A stretch of DNA of 15,443 nucleotides from Actinomycetota bacterium (GTDB lineage: Bacteria; Actinomycetota; Acidimicrobiia; Acidimicrobiales; Iamiaceae). The notes below the pieces were generated by a model. That model saw only the letters and a list, made by a program, of their open reading frames with translations. It had not been told where the DNA came from and made no database searches. This document shows positions 6,630 to 13,866 of the stretch, piece by piece (position 1 is the first letter of the stretch; the number at the start of each line of letters is the position of its first letter). The translations under genes were made by a program, and so were the position numbers. The DNA lies in the NCBI GenBank assembly GCA_018268545.1, contig JAFDWI010000172.1, forward strand, positions 1-15,443, given 5' to 3'.

Positions 6630-7886
6630 ATGGACCGAAACCGGAAGGGATCATCAGGCCCAAACCGCAACGCCCGGGGTCGAATCTCGTTCCGCTTGTT
6701 CATCGCGATCCTCGCATGTTGGATGATCATGCCCTTCGCGCTCGGCGGGCGGATCGCGCAGGACGCTGTGCCTTACCTGGCAGCCGGTCACCTCGCGAAG
6801 CACCATCCATCCGAGGTTTACGCCGCACGCCACGGCGACCTGTTCGATCTGCGACCGGGATTCCGGACCGCGTGGTGCCGATCGGCACCACCGGGTTCCA
6901 ATTGCGACGATCTCGCGGTCGCGTTCGTCGCGACGCCACCGGTCATCCCCCTGGCGATGCTCCTCGCAGCGACCGGCGACCGACCGGGCATGCTCCTCAT
7001 GCAATTCGGCGCCGCAGCGATGTTGTCCGCCGGGATGTGGATCCTGTGGCGTCGTCTCGCGCACCGCACCCCGCATGCACCCCAACTGCTCGCCGCTTCG
7101 GCATTGCTGCTCACCCCGATGGCGATGGTGCCGATCGGGCTCGGACAGACCTCGCCGATCCTGTTCCTGTCGCTGTGCATCGGGCCGAACCGGAAGACCA
7201 CGAGAGGTCGAGTCGCTTCCGCTGCGGCGTGGGCCGCCGCGTGCGGCCTCAAGGTCTTCCCGCTCGCGCTCGCGCCGATCCTGCTGTGGCGGCGGCACCT
7301 TCGGATTCTCGGATCAGGTCTCGGAGTGCTCGCCGGGTTGTCGGTCCTGACGTTGGTACTCGTGCATCCGTCGGTGTGGGGCGACTTCGTCCGGACGACG
7401 CTGCAATTGAACGGCCACACGACCACGAACCCCTACAACGGCGCAATCGACGCTTTCGTCGCACGGCTGTTCGGACCCGGCGATCCGGGCACGTCGGTCG
7501 CGCTTGTCGCTCGCGGGGTCACCGTGGCCGGTGGCGCCGCGGTCTGCTGGTTCGGCATGCGCGGCACCGACGACGACACGCGATGGGCAGCCGGCTACCT
7601 GGCGTTGCTCCTGGTCACCCCGTTGGTGTGGTGGCACTACGTCTGGGTGGTGATCGGCGCGATCGGCGTCGTGCTCGCCGCGCAACGGCGCCTCGGCGAC
7701 CGGGTCCTGGCGATCCTTCCCGTCACCGCAGCGATCTCCGTCGCGCCCAGCATCCCCAACGGGAACGGTCACTCGTGGCCGCAGGTACAGGCGATCCTGC
7801 TGATCGCCGCGGCGGTCGTGTTCTGTGTGTTGGCTCGCCGGTCCGCCCGACCCAGGGCGAGCGTCAGTCCGGCTTCCGCAGGGTGA
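6630..7886 (+). CDS. Polytopic membrane protein, GT87/DUF2029-like glycosyltransferase (second tandem paralogue)
   Basis: The 418-residue product is clearly homologous along its length to the preceding gene, so this is a tandem duplication. Shared blocks in order: GRIAQDAVPYLAAG (Asp45 as candidate catalytic acid), WCRSAPPGSNC (paired Cys), GMWILWRRLAHRTPHAP, IGLGQTSPILFLSLCIG, AAAWAAACGLK, WFGMRGTDDDTRWA and PLVWWHY. The loops differ much more, especially the region from HPSVWGDF to LFGPGDPG, which suggests different acceptors or donors. ATG 6630 follows the previous stop by only 6 bases and has no clear Shine-Dalgarno sequence, so translation probably depends on the upstream gene. The last 23 bases overlap the convergent gene on the minus strand. 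Function is inferred as for the first copy. Confidence 0.7.
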   Translation: MDRNRKGSSGPNRNARGRISFRLFIAILACWMIMPFALGGRIAQDAVPYLAAGHLAKHHPSEVYAARHGDLFDLRPGFRTAWCRSAPPGSNCDDLAVAFVATPPVIPLAMLLAATGDRPGMLLMQFGAAAMLSAGMWILWRRLAHRTPHAPQLLAASALLLTPMAMVPIGLGQTSPILFLSLCIGPNRKTTRGRVASAAAWAAACGLKVFPLALAPILLWRRHLRILGSGLGVLAGLSVLTLVLVHPSVWGDFVRTTLQLNGHTTTNPYNGAIDAFVARLFGPGDPGTSVALVARGVTVAGGAAVCWFGMRGTDDDTRWAAGYLALLLVTPLVWWHYVWVVIGAIGVVLAAQRRLGDRVLAILPVTAAISVAPSIPNGNGHSWPQVQAILLIAAAVVFCVLARRSARPRASVSPASAG

Positions 7887-8550
7887 GGCCCAACTCGGCG
7901 AACGCCGGTGCGAGATCGACGCTTCCCGGCACACGCATGCACCACTCGTCGCCGCCGGCCGTGGCCACACGCAGGAGGCCCCAACTCCCCCACAACGTGG
8001 CCGACTCCACCACGCTGACCTGATCGGGCGCGGTAACGAGGTTCTCGATACCGGCGGCACGCGACGTGGCTCCGGGCTCCCAGACGATGTCGGTCCCCTC
8101 GAGCACGAGGGTGCCCACGGCGTAGGACTTGGCGAGCTTCGGCGAGACGACCTGGCCGAGCTTGGAGAGGTCCGCGCCGAGGATCTGTGCGTCGAGTCGA
8201 CGCACCGGCTCGGTCTCGTCGCCGGAACTTGTCGCCGGCACGTCCGGTGCCGGCGTCACCGAGGCGGCATCGAGGTCGTCATCGTCGTCGTAGTCCTCGT
8301 CGGTCGCTTCGGGCTTCCACTCGGGGGTGATGCTCAACCCGGTCTTGTTCTTGCCGACCACCACGACCACGATCCCGGCGAGCACCGCGACCCCGATCAC
8401 GGCGAGCAGGACCACCACCGAATTCTTCCCGCCGAACAGCGCGATCACCAGGACCACGACGATCGCGACGGCGAGCGCCACGATCCCCCGGATCCGTCCC
8501 CTCGACTGAATTGCCCCCCAGCGTTCTTGAGCATCTTCGATACCGGCCAC
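7864..8550 (-). CDS. Two-TM membrane protein with acidic linker and possible C-terminal PH-like domain, function unknown
   Basis: I do not recognise a named family. With the GTG start at 8550 the product has 228 residues. It has a short N-terminal segment, two strongly hydrophobic helices (about 22-40 and 44-66) joined by a tight GGKN turn, and an acidic linker with a run of Asp near residues 84-94. A soluble domain follows from about 118 to 225. The pattern VGTLVLEGTDIVWEPGA and the alternating beta pattern up to WCMRVPG resemble small bacterial PH/GRAM-like domains, but this is only a fold guess. An in-frame GTG at 8598 is an alternative start; I preferred 8550 because GAAAG sits about 6 bases before it. 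It lies 73 bases after the metallophosphoesterase gene and is probably the last gene of the carboxylase operon. Its end overlaps the convergent glycosyltransferase gene by 23 bases. Confidence 0.75.
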   Translation of the reverse strand: MAGIEDAQERWGAIQSRGRIRGIVALAVAIVVVLVIALFGGKNSVVVLLAVIGVAVLAGIVVVVVGKNKTGLSITPEWKPEATDEDYDDDDDLDAASVTPAPDVPATSSGDETEPVRRLDAQILGADLSKLGQVVSPKLAKSYAVGTLVLEGTDIVWEPGATSRAAGIENLVTAPDQVSVVESATLWGSWGLLRVATAGGDEWCMRVPGSVDLAPAFAELGLTLRKPD

Positions 8551-8623
8551 CTTGCACTTTCGGCCTCTGGGCGGTCGATCTTGAGGGTCGACGGTCACGC
8601 GGACCGCCCCCGGGGTGGACCGT

Positions 8624-9655
8624 TCACGTGCGCTCCGGGATCGCGAAGCACCGATCTTCGAGCTTGCCGAATGCATAACCCGTGTACAGGCCCACGTACA
8701 TCGCACGCGTCCGGTTGGTCCACGCGAGGGCTGCCGGGTCCGAAATCCGATGGTGGATCTGGCAGATCCCGCCGTCGTAGACCCGATACTCCGCCCAGGT
8801 TCCCGGGAACTCCTTCACCGATGCGACCTCGACCCAGGGGACCGAACCGGTCGCCGAGAACGCCTGGCGCCGATTCCGATGGGTGTGGCCGGCGAAGTAG
8901 CCATGGATCACCGGTCGGCGACGGACCACGTCGACGAGCTCGATCGAATCCGCCGGGTTGATCCCGAAATACGACTGGTCGCGGATGTCCCGGTCCGGAC
9001 TCCAACAGTGGTGATGACCCATCACCAGCACCGGCCGATCGGCATCGGCGGCGACCGCGTCGAGCCATTCGAGCACTTCGTGGTCGACCCGACCATTGGC
9101 GGCCTCTTCGACGGCGGTGTCGATCAACGCGATCGTCACCCCGGGAAGGTCGATCCGCTGATGGGGGAACGCGGCGAACCGGCCGCCGTGGCACGCATCG
9201 TGGTTGCCTCGGACGTGGTGCAGCCGATCGCCGAACGCGGTGCCGTACACGGCGAGGAACCGCTCGTACTCCTCGACGGTCCCCTTGGAGGTCAGGTCAC
9301 CTTTCGCGATGACGGCGTCGGGCCCGATCGCGTCGATTTCGGCGACCGCGCAACGATTCATCAACTCCGGGTAGGGCTCGGCTCCGGGCTCCGAGCGCAA
9401 CACCGGACCGATGTCGGAGCCTTCGATGATCCCGGCCGCGACCTCGCCGAAGTGCACATCGTTCACGGTCGCGAAGCGCGCGAGCAGCTCCCCGGGCGCC
9501 GGCAACGTCTGGAACGTGAACCCGTCGATGTCGTGGTAGGTGTCCGGACGCAGGCCGTCGTAGCGCCGGACGACCTCGCCGTCGTGGATCACCGCGAAGT
9601 CGGGGCCCACGGTCGTCAGCTCCGGTTCGATCACGACTTCGTCGGTGTCGACCAC
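8624..9655 (-). CDS. Calcineurin-like metallophosphoesterase
   Basis: The protein has all the dinuclear-metal motifs of the calcineurin-like fold in order: D66-V-H68, G119-D120, the catalytic G150-N-H-D153, the His run MGHHH near 214-216, and G256-H-T-H259. About 60 residues of probable beta structure precede the fold. Motif spacing recalls the CpdA/Icc and Rv0805 group of cyclic-nucleotide phosphodiesterases, but substrates in this superfamily cannot be read from motifs. No signal peptide or membrane segment is seen, so a cytoplasmic enzyme is likely. The start is GTG 9655 (343 residues) with GGGCGGA about 9 bases upstream, 16 bases after the epsilon-subunit stop; GTG 9634 is an alternative. 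Its tight placement behind the carboxylase genes suggests one transcript, though a metabolic link is not evident. Confidence 0.85.
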   Translation of the reverse strand: MVDTDEVVIEPELTTVGPDFAVIHDGEVVRRYDGLRPDTYHDIDGFTFQTLPAPGELLARFATVNDVHFGEVAAGIIEGSDIGPVLRSEPGAEPYPELMNRCAVAEIDAIGPDAVIAKGDLTSKGTVEEYERFLAVYGTAFGDRLHHVRGNHDACHGGRFAAFPHQRIDLPGVTIALIDTAVEEAANGRVDHEVLEWLDAVAADADRPVLVMGHHHCWSPDRDIRDQSYFGINPADSIELVDVVRRRPVIHGYFAGHTHRNRRQAFSATGSVPWVEVASVKEFPGTWAEYRVYDGGICQIHHRISDPAALAWTNRTRAMYVGLYTGYAFGKLEDRCFAIPERT

Positions 9656-9671
9656 GACGAGTATCCGCCCG

Positions 9672-9872
9672 CTACCAGGGTCGACGTCGACGCAACGGAA
9701 CCGGTTTGACCCACCAGCGGCCCGAGAAGCGCCACCGGTTCGGGGCCACCTGCCCGGACACGCCGACCGCGGGGCCCGACAGCACACTCGACGCTGCGGC
9801 GATGATCGCCGCCATCTCCTCGTCGGTGGGATCCGGCCCGCGTCGCACGGTCACGGCGACCGGATCGGTCAC
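9672..9872 (-). CDS. accE: Acyl-CoA carboxylase epsilon subunit (small)
   Basis: Actinobacterial acyl-CoA carboxylases have a small non-catalytic epsilon subunit that binds the beta subunit and stabilises the complex with the biotinylated alpha subunit. This 66-residue product fits: it opens with VTVRRGPDPTDEEMAAIIAAAS, the family-typical start (basic-Gly, Pro, acidic pair, Ala-rich helix), and ends in a Trp- and Arg-rich tail (NRWRFSGRWW ... RRRRPW). The GTG start overlaps the beta-subunit stop as GTGA (4 bases), so the two are translationally coupled. The overlap and the position immediately after the beta gene support the call more than sequence alone, since this family is poorly conserved. 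It is shorter than many homologues. Confidence 0.82.
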   Translation of the reverse strand: MTDPVAVTVRRGPDPTDEEMAAIIAAASSVLSGPAVGVSGQVAPNRWRFSGRWWVKPVPLRRRRPW

Positions 9873-11428
9873 AGGGGCATGTTCCCGTGTTTACGACCCG
9901 GGAGGTTCTCGCGCTTGGAGCGCAACATCTCGAGTCCTTCGATCAAGCGGATGCGGGTTTCGGCCGGGTCGATCACCGCGTCGACGAAACCTCGGTCGGC
10001 GGCCACATACGGGTTGCAGAACCGTTCGGTGTAGGCGTCGGTCAACTCGGCCCGACGGGCAACCGGATCGTCGGCCTCCGCGATCTCCTTGCGGTACACG
10101 ATCTCGACGGCTCCGGCCGGGCCCATCACGGCGAGTTCCGCGGTCGGCCAGGCGAACGCGAGGTCCGCGCCGATCGACTTGGAGTTCATGACGACGTACG
10201 CGCCGCCGTAGGCCTTGCGGGTGATGACCTGGATCCGAGGCACGGTCGCCTCGCAGTACGCGTACAGCAACTTCGCGCCGTGCTTGATGATCCCACCGTG
10301 CTCCTGGTCGACACCGGGCAGGAACCCGGGTACGTCGACGAAGGTGACGAGCGGGATGCCAAACGCGTCGCAGGTCCGTACGAACTTGGCGGCCTTCTCC
10401 GAGGATCGGATGTCGAGTACGCCGGCCATCGCCATCGGCTGATTGCCGACCACGCCGACGGGTTCGCCGTCGAACCGGGCGAACCCGCACACGATCGACG
10501 TCGCCCAGTGTTCCTGGTACTCGAAGAAGTCACCGTCATCGGCGACCGCTTCGATCACCTTCCGCATGTCGTAGGGCTGGTTCGCGCTCTCGGGAAGGAT
10601 TTCACGCAGTTCGGGACACGAACGCTTCGGATCGTCGCCGGTCGAGACCCGTGGCGGCTCTTCGAGGTTGTTCGACGGCAGGAACGAGAACAGGTAGCGG
10701 ACATCGTCGAGACAGGATTTCTCGTCGTCGGAGACGAACGTGCACACACCGGACTTCGACGCGTGGGCCATCGCGCCACCGAGTTCTTCGAGCGTGACCT
10801 CCTCACCGGTCACGGTCTTGACGACGTCGGGGCCGGTGATGAACATGTGCGAGCTCTCGCGCACCATGAAGATGAAGTCGGTCATTGCCGGCGAGTACAC
10901 CGCGCCGCCCGCACACGGGCCGAGGATCACGCTGATCTGCGGGGTGACCCCGGACGCCTGCACGTTCCGCCAGAAGATGCCGCCGTAGGACGCGAGGCTG
11001 ACCGGCCCTTCCTGGATGCGGGCACCCGCACCGTCGTTCAGACCGATCACGGGCGCACCGACCTTGAGCGCCATGTCCATCAGTTTGTGGATCTTCTCGG
11101 CGAACACCTCACCGAGGGCACCACCGAACACGGTGAAGTCCTGGGAGAACACGAAGACCTTGCGACCGTCGATCGTCCCCCACCCGGTGACCACGCCGTC
11201 GGTGTACGGGCGCTGATCGGCCAGATTCGAGTTGAAGGCCCGGTGACGGGCGAGCATGTCGAGTTCGGTGAACGAGCCGTCGTCGAGCAGGTAGTCGATG
11301 CGTTCGCGGGCCAACATCTTGCCCTTGGCGTGCTGGCGTTCGACCGAGCGATCGGACCCCGGGCGCAGCGCCTGCGCCTCACGGGACTCGAGATCCTCCA
11401 GCTTCTGCTTCATCGTCGTCTGCGACAC
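9869..11428 (-). CDS. Acyl-CoA carboxylase beta subunit (carboxyltransferase; propionyl-CoA carboxylase-like)
   Basis: The beta subunit moves the carboxyl group from carboxybiotin to acetyl-, propionyl- or longer acyl-CoA. The 519-residue product has both crotonase-type halves. The N-terminal half holds the oxyanion site GPCAGGAVYSPAMTDF and the C-terminal half holds VPGFLPGVDQEHGGIIKHGAKLLYAYCEA and RKAYGGAY. Overall similarity is to PccB/AccD5-type proteins. In propionyl-CoA carboxylases the last motif continues with Asp (Asp422 in S. coelicolor PccB), but here residue 412 is Val. That may widen the substrate range toward acetyl-CoA, so I do not assign a gene symbol. The start is GTG 11428, with AAGG 9 bases upstream; ATG 11413 has no such site. 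It is the first gene of the operon; the biotinylated alpha subunit is not in the window. Confidence 0.95.
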   Translation of the reverse strand: MSQTTMKQKLEDLESREAQALRPGSDRSVERQHAKGKMLARERIDYLLDDGSFTELDMLARHRAFNSNLADQRPYTDGVVTGWGTIDGRKVFVFSQDFTVFGGALGEVFAEKIHKLMDMALKVGAPVIGLNDGAGARIQEGPVSLASYGGIFWRNVQASGVTPQISVILGPCAGGAVYSPAMTDFIFMVRESSHMFITGPDVVKTVTGEEVTLEELGGAMAHASKSGVCTFVSDDEKSCLDDVRYLFSFLPSNNLEEPPRVSTGDDPKRSCPELREILPESANQPYDMRKVIEAVADDGDFFEYQEHWATSIVCGFARFDGEPVGVVGNQPMAMAGVLDIRSSEKAAKFVRTCDAFGIPLVTFVDVPGFLPGVDQEHGGIIKHGAKLLYAYCEATVPRIQVITRKAYGGAYVVMNSKSIGADLAFAWPTAELAVMGPAGAVEIVYRKEIAEADDPVARRAELTDAYTERFCNPYVAADRGFVDAVIDPAETRIRLIEGLEMLRSKRENLPGRKHGNMPL

Positions 11429-11508
11429 GGGTTGCGACCTTATTCGTGTCGGAGGGCGGGTGGCGAACCAGTGATCCGGGCACCTCCCAAGTTGGCACCG
11501 TCGCGACA

Positions 11509-11537
11509 CTGACAAGTTCCGCCCGAGTTTCTATGGT
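11509..11537 (+). promoter_or_regulatory. Promoter for the RCC1-repeat protein gene
   Basis: A -35 box CTGACA (11509-11514) and a -10 box TATGGT (11532-11537) are separated by exactly 17 bases. Each matches the vegetative consensus well (5 of 6 to TTGACA, and the TANNNT pattern). Transcription would begin near 11544, leaving a leader of about 33 bases with the purine run GGGGGAAA before ATG 11577. It lies in the 148-base gap shared with the divergent carboxylase operon, for which I found no comparable promoter. Confidence 0.6.
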
Positions 11538-11576
11538 CACAACGAGTTGACGGAAGCCCGCGGGGGAAACGACCAC

Positions 11577-13796
11577 ATGTCCCATTTCATCGATGAACCG
11601 ACCTCCCGGACGCGTCGCCCACGGCCCCCGCGTCGCCGGATCGGAGGTGTCCTCGTCGGCGTCGTGATGCTCGTTGCGGCAAGTGGCTGCACCCCGTTGA
11701 CCACACTGTGGTCATGGGGGTCGAACGTCTACGGCCAACTCGGCACCGACGGCACGAGCAGCCCGACGGCACCGGCCCACGTCGGCGGCACGGCTTGGCG
11801 CTCCGTGGCCGTGGGCAACGTCCATGGCTGCGGCATCCGCGCGGATGACTCACTGTGGTGCTGGGGGGGCAACTCCTCGGGGCAACTCGGCGACGGAACG
11901 GTGGCGAACCGACTCGACCCCGTGCCGATCGGCACGGCCACCTATGCGTCGGTTTCGGCAGGCGAGATCAGAACCTGCGCGATCCGACGTGACGCGACGT
12001 TGTGGTGCTGGGGGCACAACACCGATGCCTGGCTCGGCGACGGCACCGCCATCAACAGGCTGTCCCCGGTCAAGATCACCACATCGACGTGGGAGTCGGT
12101 CTCGGTCGGTGCGCAACACGCCTGCGGGATCCGGACCGACAAGACCTTGTGGTGCTGGGGGTACAACAGTTACGGCCAACTCGGCGACGGCACGACCATC
12201 TCACAGGCCGTACCCGTCCAGGCAGGGCCGGCATCCTGGAAGTCCGTCAGCGTCGCGTCGAACTCGACCTGTGGGATCCGAACCGACGACACCTTGTGGT
12301 GCTGGGGGCGCAACAACGTCGGCCAACTCGGCAACGGCACCACCACCGATTCGGCGGCACAGGTCCAGGTGGGACCCGCGACCTGGACCACCGTCGCCCT
12401 CGGCGACGGGTTCACGTGCGGGATCCGAAGCGACGGTTCACTGTGGTGCTGGGGATGGAACGACTTCGGCCAAGTGGGCAACGGGACCGGTACCGGCGTG
12501 ATCACCGCACCGGTCCGGGTCGGCACCGCGACCTGGACGACGGTGTCGACCGGATTTCGCTACGGCTGCGCGATCGACAAGGACAAGGCCTTGTGGTGTT
12601 GGGGTTCGAACCTCAACGGACAGATCGGTGACGGCAGTGGAACCCAGCAGAACGCGCCCGTCCACATCGGATTGTCACCATCGACCTCGATTGCCGCCGG
12701 GCGGCAAACGGCCTGTGCGCTCAGCACCGAGGCGGTCCGATCCTGCTGGGGAAACGGCGGCGACGGCGTCCTCGGCGACGGGACCGACAGCCAACGCGCC
12801 CTCGTCGGCCAGGCAACGCCGGAGACCATCGACGGCGTCAACGTGCACTGGACATCGGTCAGCGCCGGCGGCTTCCACTCCTGCGCGATCGCACCGGCGG
12901 GCACCCTGTGGTGTTGGGGTTCGAACGTGCTCGGCCAACTCGGCAATGGAACGACGGTGACGAGTCCGACCGACACGACACCCACGCAGATCGGCTCCGC
13001 CACATGGAAGTCGGTGAGTGCCGGTGATGCCGACACGTGCGCAATTCGCAGCGACGCCACGCTCTGGTGTTGGGGGCGCAACACCTACGGCACGGTCGGC
13101 GACGGCTCCACGACGGACCGACCGTCACCCACCCAGATCGGCTCCTCGACGTGGAAATCGGTGAGCACCGGCACGTGGAGCACTTGCGGCATCCGAAACG
13201 ACGACACCCTGTGGTGCTGGGGCTACAACGCCTTCGGCCAGATCGGGGACAACACCACGACGAACCGGCTCGCACCCACCCAGATCGGTTCGTCCACCTG
13301 GAAGCAGGTCACCGTCGGCGGCCTGCATGCGTGTGGCATCGACTCGAGTGGAACGCTCCGTTGCTGGGGAAGGAACGACGCCGGGCAGCTCGGGATCGGC
13401 TCGACGGCGAGCCAGGCGACCCCGACCCAGGTCGGAACCGGCACGTGGAAGGCCGTCGATGTCGGCTCCCGTCATTCCTGTGCGATCCGGGGTGACGACA
13501 CCCTGTGGTGCTGGGGCGAGAACCTCTCGGGCAAGCTCGGCGACGGCACGACCGTCGATCGGACGTCACCGGTTCAGATCGGCGCCGCAACCTGGTCGAC
13601 CGTTGCTGCGGGCAGCGGCCAGACCTGCGGGATCCGCCTCGACGGATCCCTGTGGTGCTGGGGCCTGAATTCCTCGGGGCAGCTCGGCGACGGTACGACG
13701 ACCGACCATGCCGTCCCCACGCAGGTCGGCACCGTGGCACGATGGTCCGCTGTGGACGCCGGTGGCTCACACGTCGAAGCGATCTTGCACGACTGA
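11577..13796 (+). CDS. Exported RCC1-repeat protein, 14 repeats (predicted double seven-bladed beta-propeller)
   Basis: The 739-residue product starts with an Arg-rich n-region and a hydrophobic segment ending AASGC (Cys38), so it is exported. A lipid anchor at Cys38 is possible, but the lipobox is imperfect (Ala at -3). The rest is 14 repeats of about 50 residues with the core LWCWGxNxxGQLGDGT, then P-x-Q/P-I, then TWxSVSxGxxHTCGIR, which is the RCC1 (regulator of chromosome condensation) pattern. Fourteen repeats equal two seven-bladed propellers. The junction CGIRxDDTLWC places two Cys nine residues apart between successive repeats. Repeat 8 (RSCWGNGGDG) is the most divergent. ATG 11577 was chosen over TTG 11547 because of the GGGGGAAA site and the predicted transcription start. 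Eukaryotic RCC1 is a Ran exchange factor, but secreted bacterial forms are not. A ligand-binding or adhesive surface role is inference. Confidence 0.93.
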   Translation: MSHFIDEPTSRTRRPRPPRRRIGGVLVGVVMLVAASGCTPLTTLWSWGSNVYGQLGTDGTSSPTAPAHVGGTAWRSVAVGNVHGCGIRADDSLWCWGGNSSGQLGDGTVANRLDPVPIGTATYASVSAGEIRTCAIRRDATLWCWGHNTDAWLGDGTAINRLSPVKITTSTWESVSVGAQHACGIRTDKTLWCWGYNSYGQLGDGTTISQAVPVQAGPASWKSVSVASNSTCGIRTDDTLWCWGRNNVGQLGNGTTTDSAAQVQVGPATWTTVALGDGFTCGIRSDGSLWCWGWNDFGQVGNGTGTGVITAPVRVGTATWTTVSTGFRYGCAIDKDKALWCWGSNLNGQIGDGSGTQQNAPVHIGLSPSTSIAAGRQTACALSTEAVRSCWGNGGDGVLGDGTDSQRALVGQATPETIDGVNVHWTSVSAGGFHSCAIAPAGTLWCWGSNVLGQLGNGTTVTSPTDTTPTQIGSATWKSVSAGDADTCAIRSDATLWCWGRNTYGTVGDGSTTDRPSPTQIGSSTWKSVSTGTWSTCGIRNDDTLWCWGYNAFGQIGDNTTTNRLAPTQIGSSTWKQVTVGGLHACGIDSSGTLRCWGRNDAGQLGIGSTASQATPTQVGTGTWKAVDVGSRHSCAIRGDDTLWCWGENLSGKLGDGTTVDRTSPVQIGAATWSTVAAGSGQTCGIRLDGSLWCWGLNSSGQLGDGTTTDHAVPTQVGTVARWSAVDAGGSHVEAILHD
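11706..13793 (+). repeat. Tandem array of 14 RCC1-coding units of about 149 bp
   Basis: The coding sequence repeats with a period near 149 bases. The most constant stretch, ctgtggtgctgggg with small variants, recurs at almost every unit. Units differ by substitutions and small length changes: unit 8 is about 7 codons longer and unit 9 about 4. The array is therefore old and diverged, not a recent expansion, and slippage between units is less likely than in a perfect repeat. Confidence 0.85.
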
Positions 13797-13866
13797 CACC
13801 GGGACTCGACGCCGAGGCCCGACGACCCCGACGAACCGGTACCCTCCGTTCAACGACCCAGGTCGG

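Noticed and set aside
5591..8023. An 810-codon plus-strand frame running across both glycosyltransferase genes
   Set aside because: It is an alternative frame of the two membrane proteins, full of Arg, Pro and His, without hydrophobic segments or recognised domains.
11429..11508. A promoter for the carboxylase operon on the minus strand
   Set aside because: TAAGGT (complement of 11437-11442) fits TANNNT but lies on the ribosome-binding site, and no -35 box stands at the right distance.
9887..11512. A 541-codon plus-strand open frame opposite the carboxylase beta gene
   Set aside because: Same cause. The minus-strand gene has conserved catalytic motifs and a good ribosome site, and the plus frame has none.
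11706..13793. The regular 149-bp repeats as a CRISPR-like or non-coding array
   Set aside because: The repeats stay in one reading frame, encode the RCC1 motif and diverge mostly at positions tolerant in the protein. There are no spacers.
13854..13865. CGACC-CA-GGTCG inverted repeat between the convergent RCC1 and DUF1996 genes
   Set aside because: A 2-base loop is too tight for a hairpin, and there is no T-run. It may be chance.
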